Part shown: one piece after another, positions 40,113 through 47,108 of the stretch
Layout of the letters: each line of letters starts with the position of its first letter
How positions within the stretch are numbered: the first letter of the stretch is position 1
Source: Rhodospirillaceae bacterium
GTDB lineage: Bacteria; Pseudomonadota; Alphaproteobacteria; Azospirillales; Azospirillaceae
DNA length: 47,108 nt
Reading direction: 5' to 3'
Assembly: GCA_029267445.1 (NCBI GenBank)
Contig: JAJUIU010000023.1
Coordinates: 1 to 47,108 of the forward strand
Translations under genes and position numbers: made by a program
The notes under the pieces: model-generated
The model's database searches: none
What the model was told of the DNA's origin: nothing
The model's input: the letters and a program-made list of their open reading frames with translations, nothing else

Positions 40113-41288
40113 TCAGTCGCGGGCGACGCAGAGCGCGACACCCATGCCGCCGCCGATGCACAGGGTGGCCAGACCCTTCTTGGCGTTCCGCTTCTGCATC
40201 TCATGCAGCAGCGTGACCAGGACGCGGGCACCCGACGCGCCGATCGGGTGGCCCAGAGCGATGGCGCCGCCGTTCACGTTCACGATGTCCGGGTTCCAGC
40301 CCAGGTCCTTGTTCACGGCGCAGGCCTGGGCGGCGAAGGCCTCGTTCGCCTCCACGAGGTCGAGGTCGTCGGCCTTCCAGCCGGCCTTGCGCAGGGCCTC
40401 GCGGCTGGCCGGGATCGGGCCCGAGCCCATGATCGCCGGATCGACGCCGACAGTGGCCCAGGAGACACTGCGGGCGAGCGGCGTGACACCCCGCTTCTCG
40501 GCGTTGGCGGCACTCATCAGCACGGCGATGGCCGCCCCGTCATTGATGCCCGACGCGTTGCCGGCGGTGACGGAGCCGTCCTTCTTGAAGGCGGGCCGCA
40601 GCTTCTGAAGCGCCTCGACGGTGGTGCCGTGCTTGGGATGCTCGTCGGTGTCCACCACCACGTCGCCCTTGCGGGTCTGGATGGTGACCGGAACGATCTC
40701 GTCCTTGAACTTGCCGGCCTTCATGGCGGCCTCCGCCTTCTGCTGGCTGGCCGCCGCGAAGGCGTCCTGCTGCTCGCGGGTGATCTGCCACTTCTCGGCG
40801 ACGTTCTCGGCCGTGTTGCCCATGTGGTAGCCGTTGAAGGCGTCCCACAGCCCGTCCTTGATCATGGTGTCGATCATGGCGGCGTCGCCCATCTTGGTGC
40901 CGCCGCGAAGATGCATGCAGTGCGGCGCCTGGGACATGCTTTCCTGCCCGCCGGCGACGACGATCTCGGCGTCGCCCATCGCGATCGCCTGATAGCCCAG
41001 CGCCACGGTGCGCAGACCGGAGCCGCAGAGCTGGTTGATGGCATAGGCGGTGCGCTCGACCGGAACGCCGGCGGCGATGGCGGCCTGACGGGCCGGGTTC
41101 TGGCCCGTGCCGGCGGTCAGAACCTGCCCAAGCACGACCTCGGACACCTCGGCCGGGTCGACATGGGCGCGCTTCAAGGCCTCCCGGATCGCCGCCTCGC
41201 CGAGGACATGCGCCGGCACGCTGCTGAGGCCGCCGTTGAAGGCGCCGATCGGCGTCCGCGCCGCTCCCGCGATCACGACATCGACCAT
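40113..41288 (-). CDS. phaA: Acetyl-CoA C-acetyltransferase (beta-ketothiolase)
   Basis: 391-aa biosynthetic thiolase condensing two acetyl-CoA. Acyl-enzyme C88 ([11 protein letters not shown]), H347 in [16 protein letters not shown] and C377 in LCIGGGMG, with the PhaA-type start [22 protein letters not shown] and [18 protein letters not shown]. Preceded by an excellent ribosome site (AGGAGGAG, seven bases before the ATG). First gene of the phaA-phaB unit; its promoter should lie in 41289-41422. Confidence 0.97.
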   Translation of the reverse strand: MVDVVIAGAARTPIGAFNGGLSSVPAHVLGEAAIREALKRAHVDPAEVSEVVLGQVLTAGTGQNPARQAAIAAGVPVERTAYAINQLCGSGLRTVALGYQAIAMGDAEIVVAGGQESMSQAPHCMHLRGGTKMGDAAMIDTMIKDGLWDAFNGYHMGNTAENVAEKWQITREQQDAFAAASQQKAEAAMKAGKFKDEIVPVTIQTRKGDVVVDTDEHPKHGTTVEALQKLRPAFKKDGSVTAGNASGINDGAAIAVLMSAANAEKRGVTPLARSVSWATVGVDPAIMGSGPIPASREALRKAGWKADDLDLVEANEAFAAQACAVNKDLGWNPDIVNVNGGAIALGHPIGASGARVLVTLLHEMQKRNAKKGLATLCIGGGMGVALCVARD

Positions 41289-41422
41289 GGTGTGCTCCTC
41301 CTGGAGAATTGTTCGTGGATACAGGCTTTTGGCCGAAGATTAGAGGGACTCGGGCAAAGGGCGCAAGCGCACCACCCGCTGCAACCGGGTTACCCCCTCT
41401 CGAATTGATGCAGGTCAGGCCG

Positions 41423-41932
41423 TCAGCCGGTGGGCCGGTCGACCAGGACGGTGACGCCGATTGTCATGTCCACGTTCCGCCCGTCGCGGGCGAGCGGCAG
41501 CAGCAGGCGTTCCAGCCACTTGTATTCCGGCAGGTGCGGCAGCAGCGGCTGGCCCCGGCGCCAGCTCATGGCCCGGTGGTCGACCACATGGTTGGCGGAG
41601 CGGTGGGCGGCGTCCACGCCGCCCTTGTATTCGTCCATGTAGGTGCCGGTGATGTCGCGGCCGATCTGGGTCACCAGACGCGTGCCGACCAGACGGTAGC
41701 GGAAGCGACGGGGCGACCCGGGCACCACGTCCATCATGTGCAGCACCGGCAAGACCGCCGTCAGATCGGCCGGGTCGATATCCTGACGGCCGGGAATGCG
41801 GCCGTCGGGGCCACAGAGCGCCTTGTACCGCTCCACGAGCAGACGGACGCGGGAATCCATCTCGGCCAGCGGAAGGCTGTCCAGCGGCACCGTGCCGATC
41901 TCGTCCCAGAACCGCTCGAACTCCGCCGTCAT
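41423..41932 (-). CDS. PAS_5 (DUF1457) domain protein
   Basis: 169 aa. FWDEIGTVPLDSLPLAEMDSRVRLLVERYKAL leads into the PAS_5 core: GRIPGRQDIDPADLTAVLPVLHMMDVVPGSPRRFRYRLVGTRLVTQIGRDITGTYMDEYKGG (about residues 44-106), and a trailing HRAMSWRRGQ. Such stand-alone PAS_5 proteins are numerous in Rhodospirillales and serve as sensors of unknown ligand; no output domain is attached. The ATG at 41932 (TAEFERFW) fits the domain start; an ATG at 41947 is possible. Confidence 0.8.
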   Translation of the reverse strand: MTAEFERFWDEIGTVPLDSLPLAEMDSRVRLLVERYKALCGPDGRIPGRQDIDPADLTAVLPVLHMMDVVPGSPRRFRYRLVGTRLVTQIGRDITGTYMDEYKGGVDAAHRSANHVVDHRAMSWRRGQPLLPHLPEYKWLERLLLPLARDGRNVDMTIGVTVLVDRPTG

Positions 41933-41973
41933 CCCCGTCCGGCCCATTCCGGCCCCGCCGCATCCTTCTCTGC

Positions 41974-42002
41974 ACAAATGATATGACCTAACGATATGTC
42001 AA
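41974..42002 (-). promoter_or_regulatory. Candidate promoter of the PAS_5 gene with CATATC direct repeats
   Basis: Minus strand: consensus -35 TTGACA (42002-41997), 17-bp spacer, weak -10 ATTTGT (41979-41974). Two direct repeats CATATC (41998-41993 and 41985-41980) with 13-bp period lie in and after the -35. This is an island of low GC next to a 70%-type genome. Confidence 0.42.
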
Positions 42003-42009
42003 TAAGGCA

Positions 42010-42038
42010 AGACCCCCGCCGGGGGCCGGCGGGGGTCT
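42010..42038 (-). terminator. Intrinsic terminator of typA
   Basis: Perfect 11-bp stem AGACCCCCGCC (42010-42020) / GGCGGGGGTCT (42028-42038), 7-nt loop, followed on the minus strand by TTGCCTTATT. Located 35-63 bp past the typA stop. Confidence 0.75.
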
Positions 42039-42072
42039 TCGGAACGCTTGCGGTCGGCGAAGGTGGCGGGGA

Positions 42073-43899
42073 TCAGCCCGCCTCGGCCTGCTTCTCGGCG
42101 CGCTTGCGGTCGTTCGGGTCCAGCAGCTTCTTGCGCAGGCGGATGGACTTGGGCGTGACCTCCACCAGCTCGTCGTCCTGGATGTAGGACAGCGCCTTCT
42201 CCAGCGTCATCCGGATCGGGGTGGTCAGGCGGATCGCCTCGTCCTTGGAGGTGGTGCGGATGTTGGTCAGCTGCTTGGCCTTCATCACGTTCACCTCCAG
42301 GTCGTTGTCGCGGGTGTGCTCGCCCACGATCATGCCCTGGTACACCTTCCAGCCCGGCTCGATCATCATCGGGCCTCGATCCTCCAGGTTCCACAGGGCG
42401 TAGGCCACGGCCTCGCCCTCGGAATTGGAGATCAGCACGCCGTTGCGGCGGCCCGGGATCGGGCCCTTGTACGGCGCGTAGTCATGGAACAGGCGGTTCA
42501 TCACGCCGGTGCCGCGCGTGTCGGTCAGGAACTCAGACTGGTAGCCGATCAGGCCGCGGCTCGGCACGTGGAAGACGAGGCGGAGCTTGCCCGCACCGGA
42601 CGGCTTCATCTCCAGCATGTCGCCCTTCCGCTCGTTCAGCTTCTGGACGACGATGCCCGAGAACTCCTCGTCCACGTCGATCACGACCTCCTCGATCGGC
42701 TCCTGGCGCTGGCCGGTCGCCGCGTCGGTCTTCATCACCACGCGCGGACGGCTGATCGACAGCTCGAAACCCTCGCGGCGCATGGTCTCGATCAGGATGC
42801 CGAGCTGCAGCTCGCCCCGGCCCGCCACCTCGTAGGCGTCCGCGTTCTCCGTCTCGCGGATGCGCAGGGCCACGTTGCCCTCCGCCTCGCGGAACAGACG
42901 GTCGCGGATCATGCGGCTGGTGACCTTGTCGCCCTCGCGGCCCGCCAGCGGGCTGTCGTTGACGCTGAAGGTCATGGCGAGCGTCGGCGGGTCGATCGGC
43001 TGGGCCGGCAGAGCCGTCTCCACCGCCATGTCGCAGATGGTGTCGGCCACGGTCGCCTTGGTCAGGCCGGCGATGGCGATGATGTCGCCCGCCTCCGCCT
43101 CCTCCACCGGCACGCGCTCCAGGCCCCGGAAGGCCAGCACCTTGGAAGCACGGCCCTGCTCGATCAGCTTGCCGTCGCGGGACAGCGCCTTGATCGCCAT
43201 GTTGGTCTTGATCCGCCCAGACTGGATGCGGCCCGTCAGGATGCGGCCGAGATAAGGGTTCGCCTCCAGCGTGGTCGCCAGCATGCGGAACGGCTCGTCC
43301 ACCCCACCCACCTTCGGGGCCGGGACATGGTCCACGACCAGCTGGAACAGCGGCGTCAGGTCCTTGCGCTCGTCGTTCAGGTCCCACACGGCCCAGCCGT
43401 TGCGGCCCGAGGCGAACAGGGTGGGGAAGTCGAGCTGCTCGTCGCTGGCGTCGAGTGCCGCGAACAGGTCGAAGATCTCGTTGTGGACCTCGTCGGGCCG
43501 GGCGTCCTGGCGGTCGATCTTGTTGATGACCACCATGGGCCGCATGCCGAGCTTGAGCGCCTTGCCCAGCACGAACTTGGTCTGCGGCAGCGGCCCCTCG
43601 GCGCTGTCCACCAGCAGGCACACACCGTCCACCATGTTGAGGATGCGCTCGACCTCGCCGCCGAAGTCGGCGTGGCCCGGCGTGTCGACGATGTTGATGC
43701 GAGTGCCGTTCCAGACGACGCTGGTGCACTTGGCCAGGATGGTGATCCCGCGCTCGCGCTCCAGGTCGTTGCTGTCCATCGCCCGCTCGGCGACCTGCTG
43801 GTTCTCGCGGAACGTGCCCGACTGCTTCAGCAGCATGTCCACCAGGGTCGTCTTGCCATGGTCGACGTGCGCGATGATGGCGATGTTGCGCAATTCCAT
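42073..43899 (-). CDS. typA: Translational GTPase TypA/BipA
   Basis: 608 aa. GTPase G1 HVDHGKTT (11-18), switch I RGIT, G3 [11 protein letters not shown] (72-82), G4 NKID (126-129), then domain II ([21 protein letters not shown]), EF-G domain V-like region and the TypA-specific C-terminal domain ([32 protein letters not shown] ... [46 protein letters not shown]). Ribosome-associated factor for assembly and stress growth. The ATG at 43899 ([11 protein letters not shown]) was preferred; the open frame upstream is not conserved. Confidence 0.97.
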   Translation of the reverse strand: MELRNIAIIAHVDHGKTTLVDMLLKQSGTFRENQQVAERAMDSNDLERERGITILAKCTSVVWNGTRINIVDTPGHADFGGEVERILNMVDGVCLLVDSAEGPLPQTKFVLGKALKLGMRPMVVINKIDRQDARPDEVHNEIFDLFAALDASDEQLDFPTLFASGRNGWAVWDLNDERKDLTPLFQLVVDHVPAPKVGGVDEPFRMLATTLEANPYLGRILTGRIQSGRIKTNMAIKALSRDGKLIEQGRASKVLAFRGLERVPVEEAEAGDIIAIAGLTKATVADTICDMAVETALPAQPIDPPTLAMTFSVNDSPLAGREGDKVTSRMIRDRLFREAEGNVALRIRETENADAYEVAGRGELQLGILIETMRREGFELSISRPRVVMKTDAATGQRQEPIEEVVIDVDEEFSGIVVQKLNERKGDMLEMKPSGAGKLRLVFHVPSRGLIGYQSEFLTDTRGTGVMNRLFHDYAPYKGPIPGRRNGVLISNSEGEAVAYALWNLEDRGPMMIEPGWKVYQGMIVGEHTRDNDLEVNVMKAKQLTNIRTTSKDEAIRLTTPIRMTLEKALSYIQDDELVEVTPKSIRLRKKLLDPNDRKRAEKQAEAG

Positions 43900-44314
43900 G
43901 AGTTCACCGTCCGGGTCGCTTGGGCGGGGGCGGCCCCCGTCGGCCCCGCCCGCGCATGTGAAACGCCCGGCACCGTCCGGGAACGCCTGTCGGAGGCGGC
44001 GGGGACGGGCCGGGCTGTTTCGATTGCGCCGCAATATAGTGCGGACGGCCTAGTTCGGGAAGGCCCAGCCCCCGCGCCCAGGCGGAAGCAGGGTTGCGGA
44101 ACCGGCCGATGTCACATATTCCGGCCTTGATCCTGGCGCGGGCGCGGCCCCTTCCGGATGGCCTCACCCGTTCGGTCCGGTTTTCCCGACGGGTTTCAGG
44201 GTCATATCGTTGCAAGCCGTGTTGACCCTCCGTCATGCCCCCGCGCGTGGAACAGGGGGTCCCTCCCGCCACGCCCGCCTTCCCGTGCCGCCCTCACCCG
44301 TGTCGCCGAGCAAG
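43900..44314. other. Divergent regulatory region typA / tamA
   Basis: 415 bp with no convincing gene. A less GC-rich spot at 44020-44050 contains an inverted repeat CCGCA-ATATAG-TGCGG and on the minus strand a -10-like TATATT, the best candidate for the typA promoter; no matching -35 is seen. The tamA side has no clear promoter. A frame starting at 44210 merges with tamA but adds only a non-conserved N terminus. Confidence 0.4.
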
Positions 44315-46168
44315 ATGCGCCGCCCGCCCCTTCCCGCCCCCACGCCCCGCCATCTGATCCCGTCGCTGCTGGCCATGGCACTGCTGTGGGCGGCGGCGTG
44401 GGCGGCACCGGCGTTCGCCCAGAACGGGGGCGTTCCCTATGAGGCGGAGATCACGGGCGTTGAGGACGACGACCTGCGCGACCTCCTGACCGATGTCTCC
44501 CGCCTGGTCGGCCTGAGAGAGGACCCGCCGCCCTCCACCCTGGGACTGCGCCGGCGCGCCGACGCCGACCGCGACAGGCTGAACGCGGCCCTGCGGTCGG
44601 AGGGCTATTATCTGGCGAGCCTGGACATCGCGGTGGACGCCGATGCCCGTCCGGCCAGGGTCCGGATCGCGGTCGACCCCGGCCCGCGGTACGAAATCGC
44701 CGAGGTGGAGGTGCGGGCGGCCGACGGCGGAGCGATTCCCGGAGGGCCGATCACCGCGAAGGAGCTGGGCCTCGCCATCGGCGCCCCGGCGCGGGGCCCG
44801 GACGTGCAGAGTGCCGGCGACGCCATCTCCGGCATCCTGGCCCGGCGCGCCCATCCCTATGCCAGGGTGGTCGATCTGCAGGCGCAGGTGAATCACGCAC
44901 AGCGGACCATGCGGGTGGTCTATGTGGTCGATCCCGGCCCCGCCGTCCGGCTGGGCGAGGCGCGCGTGTCCGGCCTGGAGCAGGTGGAGGAGGAGGCGGT
45001 CCTGCGCCGCCTGCGCTACAACAGCGGCGACGCCTACGATCCCGAACGGCTGGAGGAGACGCGGCAGGCGCTGGTCGATCTGGGTGTGTTCAGCGGCGTG
45101 CGGGTGCGGCTGTCGGAGGAACGGGCCGGACCAGACGGGCTGACGCCCGTGACCATCACCGTGACCGAGCGGCCGATGCGGTTCGTCGGTTTCGGCGTCA
45201 GCTACGGGACGGAGGACGGCGCCGCCGCCAACGTCTACTGGGGACACCGCAACCTGCTGGGCGGGGCGGAGCGGTTCCGCGTCGGCGCCACCATCGCCGG
45301 GGTGGGTCGCAGCGAGTTCACCGACCCCGGCGAGTTCGACTACACGGTCGGCGCCACCTTCACCGAGCGGGACTTCCTGACCCGGCGCCAGACGCTGGAC
45401 CTCTCGGTCCAGGCGATCTCCGAGCGTCCGGACGCGTTCCGCCGCAACGCGCTGGTGCTGTCCGGCATCGTCAGCCGGCCAATCGCCAAGGGCCTGACCG
45501 GCAGCCTGGGCCTGACGCTGGAGCAGTCGCGCATCGACGAGGGGGAGCAGTCGACCACGAACACCCTGCTGGGCGTTCCGGGCGCCCTCACCTTCGACCG
45601 CACGGACGACCCGCTGGACCCCAGCCGGGGCTTCCGGCTGAACGCGGCGGCCACCCCATACGCGTCGCTTCTCGGCGACAGCGGCAGCTTCGTCATCGGC
45701 CGCCTTGGCGGCTCCACCTATTTCAACCTCGCGGGCGACGGAGAGCTGGTGGCGGCGGTGCGCGGCAGCTACGGCGCAATCATCGGGCTTGGCGGACTGT
45801 TCGACGTGCCCGCCGACAAGCGCTTCTACGCGGGCGGCGGCGGTTCCATCAGAGGGTTCGGGTTCCAGGAGGTCGGTCCCATCGGCCCCGACGGCGACCC
45901 GCTGGGCGGCCTGTCGCTGCTGGAGGTGAGCGGCGAGCTGCGCTACCGGTTCAGCGAGAGCATCGGCGTGGTTGGATTCATCGACGGCGGCAACGTCTAC
46001 CGCAGCGAGTACCCGCAGCTGAACGAGGAGCTGCGGTGGGGTGCGGGCATCGGCGCCCGCTATTACACGGCCATCGGGCCGATCCGGGTGGATTTCGCGG
46101 TGCCGATCAACCGCCGCGCGGGCGACAGCGCCTGGGCGTTCTACGTCAGCATCGGACAGGCGTTCTGA
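44315..46168 (+). CDS. tamA: Outer-membrane translocation and assembly module subunit TamA
   Basis: 617-aa Omp85 protein. Signal peptide about 1-35 (LIPSLLAMALLWAAAWAAPAFA). Three POTRA domains in about 40-280 (PYEAEITGVEDDDLRDLLTDVSRLVGL; ITAKELGLAIGAP; VRLGEARVSGLEQVEEEAVLRRLRYNSGDAYDPERLEETRQALVDLGVFSGV), then the 16-strand barrel with the Omp85 motif SIRGFG in GGGGSIRGFGFQEVGP and a terminal Phe (SIGQAF). TamA works with TamB in outer-membrane protein and lipid transport. The ATG at 44315 begins the signal peptide. tamB follows after 14 bp. Confidence 0.93.
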   Translation: MRRPPLPAPTPRHLIPSLLAMALLWAAAWAAPAFAQNGGVPYEAEITGVEDDDLRDLLTDVSRLVGLREDPPPSTLGLRRRADADRDRLNAALRSEGYYLASLDIAVDADARPARVRIAVDPGPRYEIAEVEVRAADGGAIPGGPITAKELGLAIGAPARGPDVQSAGDAISGILARRAHPYARVVDLQAQVNHAQRTMRVVYVVDPGPAVRLGEARVSGLEQVEEEAVLRRLRYNSGDAYDPERLEETRQALVDLGVFSGVRVRLSEERAGPDGLTPVTITVTERPMRFVGFGVSYGTEDGAAANVYWGHRNLLGGAERFRVGATIAGVGRSEFTDPGEFDYTVGATFTERDFLTRRQTLDLSVQAISERPDAFRRNALVLSGIVSRPIAKGLTGSLGLTLEQSRIDEGEQSTTNTLLGVPGALTFDRTDDPLDPSRGFRLNAAATPYASLLGDSGSFVIGRLGGSTYFNLAGDGELVAAVRGSYGAIIGLGGLFDVPADKRFYAGGGGSIRGFGFQEVGPIGPDGDPLGGLSLLEVSGELRYRFSESIGVVGFIDGGNVYRSEYPQLNEELRWGAGIGARYYTAIGPIRVDFAVPINRRAGDSAWAFYVSIGQAF

Positions 46169-46182
46169 GGGGCCGCGCGCGC

Positions 46183-47058
46183 ATGCATCCCGTGGTGAAA
46201 TGGACCCTGTGGATCGTCGGCGGACTGCTGCTGGCGCTGGCGCTGATCGTGGGCGGGGCGCTCGCATGGCTGTCGACGGGGTCGGGCCGCGCCTTCGTGC
46301 TGACCCGGGCGGAGCAGGCGGTACCCGGCCTCTCCATCCGGGACGCGGAGGGCGGGATTTTCGACCTCAGGGCCGGGACGGTCACGCTGGCGGACGCGGA
46401 GGGTGTCTGGTTGACGCTGGAGGGGGTGCGGCTCGACTGGTCGCCGCTGGCGCTGCTGACCCGCACCGTCCAGGTCGATCTGCTGGCGGCGCGCAACGTC
46501 ATCGTCGCCCGCGCCCCCGCAAGCCCTGAGGAGCCGGAGCCGACGGCCGAGGAGGGCGGACCCTTCCAGCTTCCGGTCTCGGTCGAACTCGACCGGCTGG
46601 AGATCGCGCGGGCGGAGCTTGGCCCCGCCCTGCTGGGCGGCCAGGGCGCCGTCATCGCGGCGGAGGTATCGGCCGTCGTGCCGGCGGGCGATCCCGGCGG
46701 AGAGGTGGCGCTGACGGTGCGCCGGATCGACGACAGTCCCGGCGAGGCCGCGCTGAAGGCGGCCTATGTGCCGGGCCGGCGCCTCACGCTCGACCTGCGG
46801 GTGGAGGAGCCGGCGAACGGCGTCATGGCCGGACTGCTGGAGATTCCGGGCCGCCCGCCGGTGACGGTCACGCTGGAGGGCGACGGCCCGCCGACCGACT
46901 GGACCGGCGCCCTGGTCGCCCGCGCGGGCGATGTCGTCGCGGCGGAGGCGGAGGCGCGCATCCGGCCCGTGGAGGGCGGCTTCACCTTCGGCGGCACGGC
47001 GGCGGGCGACATCGCGGCCCTGTGTAAAGGACGATTGTGCCAAGCAATGACCAAATGA
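46183..47058 (+). pseudogene. tamB: TamB, N-terminal fragment interrupted by foreign DNA at about 47,023
   Basis: Starts with the usual membrane anchor (MHPVVKWTLWIVGGLLLALALIVGGALAWL) and the DUF490-family N-terminal repeats (TGSGRAFVLTRAEQAVPGLSIRDAEGGIFDLRAGTVTLADAEGVWLTLEGVRLDWSPLALL). The frame then reads CKGRLCQAMTK and stops after 291 residues. TamB is normally over 1,000 aa and ends in a conserved DUF490 domain, which is absent. Codons after about 47,022 are AT-rich and unlike the rest, so the ORF end is foreign sequence. Function is presumably lost unless the remainder lies beyond the window. Confidence 0.85.
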
Positions 47059-47108
47059 GAGCCTTATGCCCGTATTTGAATATTTTTAAAGCAATTGGCA
47101 TAACAACC
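47023..47108. mobile_element. Probable end of an insertion element (86 bp visible)
   Basis: From TGTAAAGG (47023) to the window end the DNA is about 38% GC by hand count (33/86) against the very GC-rich tamB. It begins TGT, as many transposon ends do, holds the inverted pair TTATGCC (47064-47070) / GGCATAA (47097-47103) and the direct repeat AAGCAAT (47042-47048, 47089-47095). No transposase is visible; the family is undetermined. Confidence 0.6.

Noticed and set aside
42316-44130. 604-aa open frame antisense to typA
   Set aside because: Shadow of the typA coding sequence; no signal peptide, motif or ribosome site.
1-47108. CRISPR array, tRNA, rRNA or prophage
   Set aside because: No regularly spaced repeats, cloverleaf structures, rRNA-like stretches or phage structural genes were found by reading.

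Overview
The window is high-GC chromosomal DNA from an alphaproteobacterium, most likely of the Rhodospirillales/Azospirillales group. The basis is the RpoH heat-shock sigma factor, a 7Fe ferredoxin next to a CarD regulator, the phaA-phaB polyester pair, a TamA/TamB pair and several families common in Azospirillum-like genomes (DUF938, DUF6491, BLUF, PAS_5). I place it by gene content only. Genes fill both strands densely. There is no rRNA, tRNA, CRISPR array or prophage.

Layout. 1-1.2 kb: start of a molybdate ABC operon (modA, 5' part of modB) behind a near-perfect ModE box. 1.2-5.6 kb: DUF938 methyltransferase, TerB-like protein, FdxA, CarD, a metallophosphatase-fold protein without its catalytic residues, and RpoH. 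5.6-12.2 kb: Cache-HAMP adenylate cyclase, an M48 metalloprotease split by one in-frame TGA, a secreted SCPU-domain protein with an AT-rich repeat-bearing promoter region, a LysR regulator and a nuclease-like secreted protein. 12.3-17.4 kb: small membrane proteins, a group III truncated hemoglobin, a divergent SDR/TetR pair with twin operators, prolyl aminopeptidase and a coupled DUF488/2OG-oxygenase pair. 17.4-20.6 kb: two tandem oligopeptide-binding proteins with no permease. 20.8-27.2 kb: DUF5694, then the translation cluster rpmI-rplT-pheS-pheT, interrupted by an antisense Uma2 gene and by a DUF4160-DUF2442 pair. 27.3-31.5 kb: chemotaxis receptor and a large FtsX/MacB-type permease under a sigma-54 promoter with two tandem upstream palindromes. 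31.5-39.2 kb: BLUF photoreceptor, a 48-aa protein with its own terminator, fructosamine kinase, DUF6491, SDR, UdgX uracil-DNA glycosylase, a radical SAM enzyme facing a methyltransferase, an EamA exporter and a Nudix hydrolase. 39.3-44 kb: phaB-phaA, PAS_5 sensor, typA. 44.3 kb to the end: tamA and tamB; tamB is broken at about 47,023 where the sequence changes abruptly to AT-rich DNA that looks like the tip of an insertion element.

How the genes fit together. Most of the window is housekeeping (translation, heat shock, outer-membrane assembly, carbon storage, molybdate uptake) with accessory genes slotted in. The strongest unexplained signals are regulatory: the sigma-54 promoter with paired GTYCG-N4-CGGAC sites, three TTGC-N5-GCAA palindromes before the SCPU gene, paired TACTG-N4-GTATG operators between the SDR and TetR genes, and overlapping alternative helices in the rpoH leader. 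Other points to follow up are the accessory pair inside pheST, the split M48 protease and the tamB disruption.
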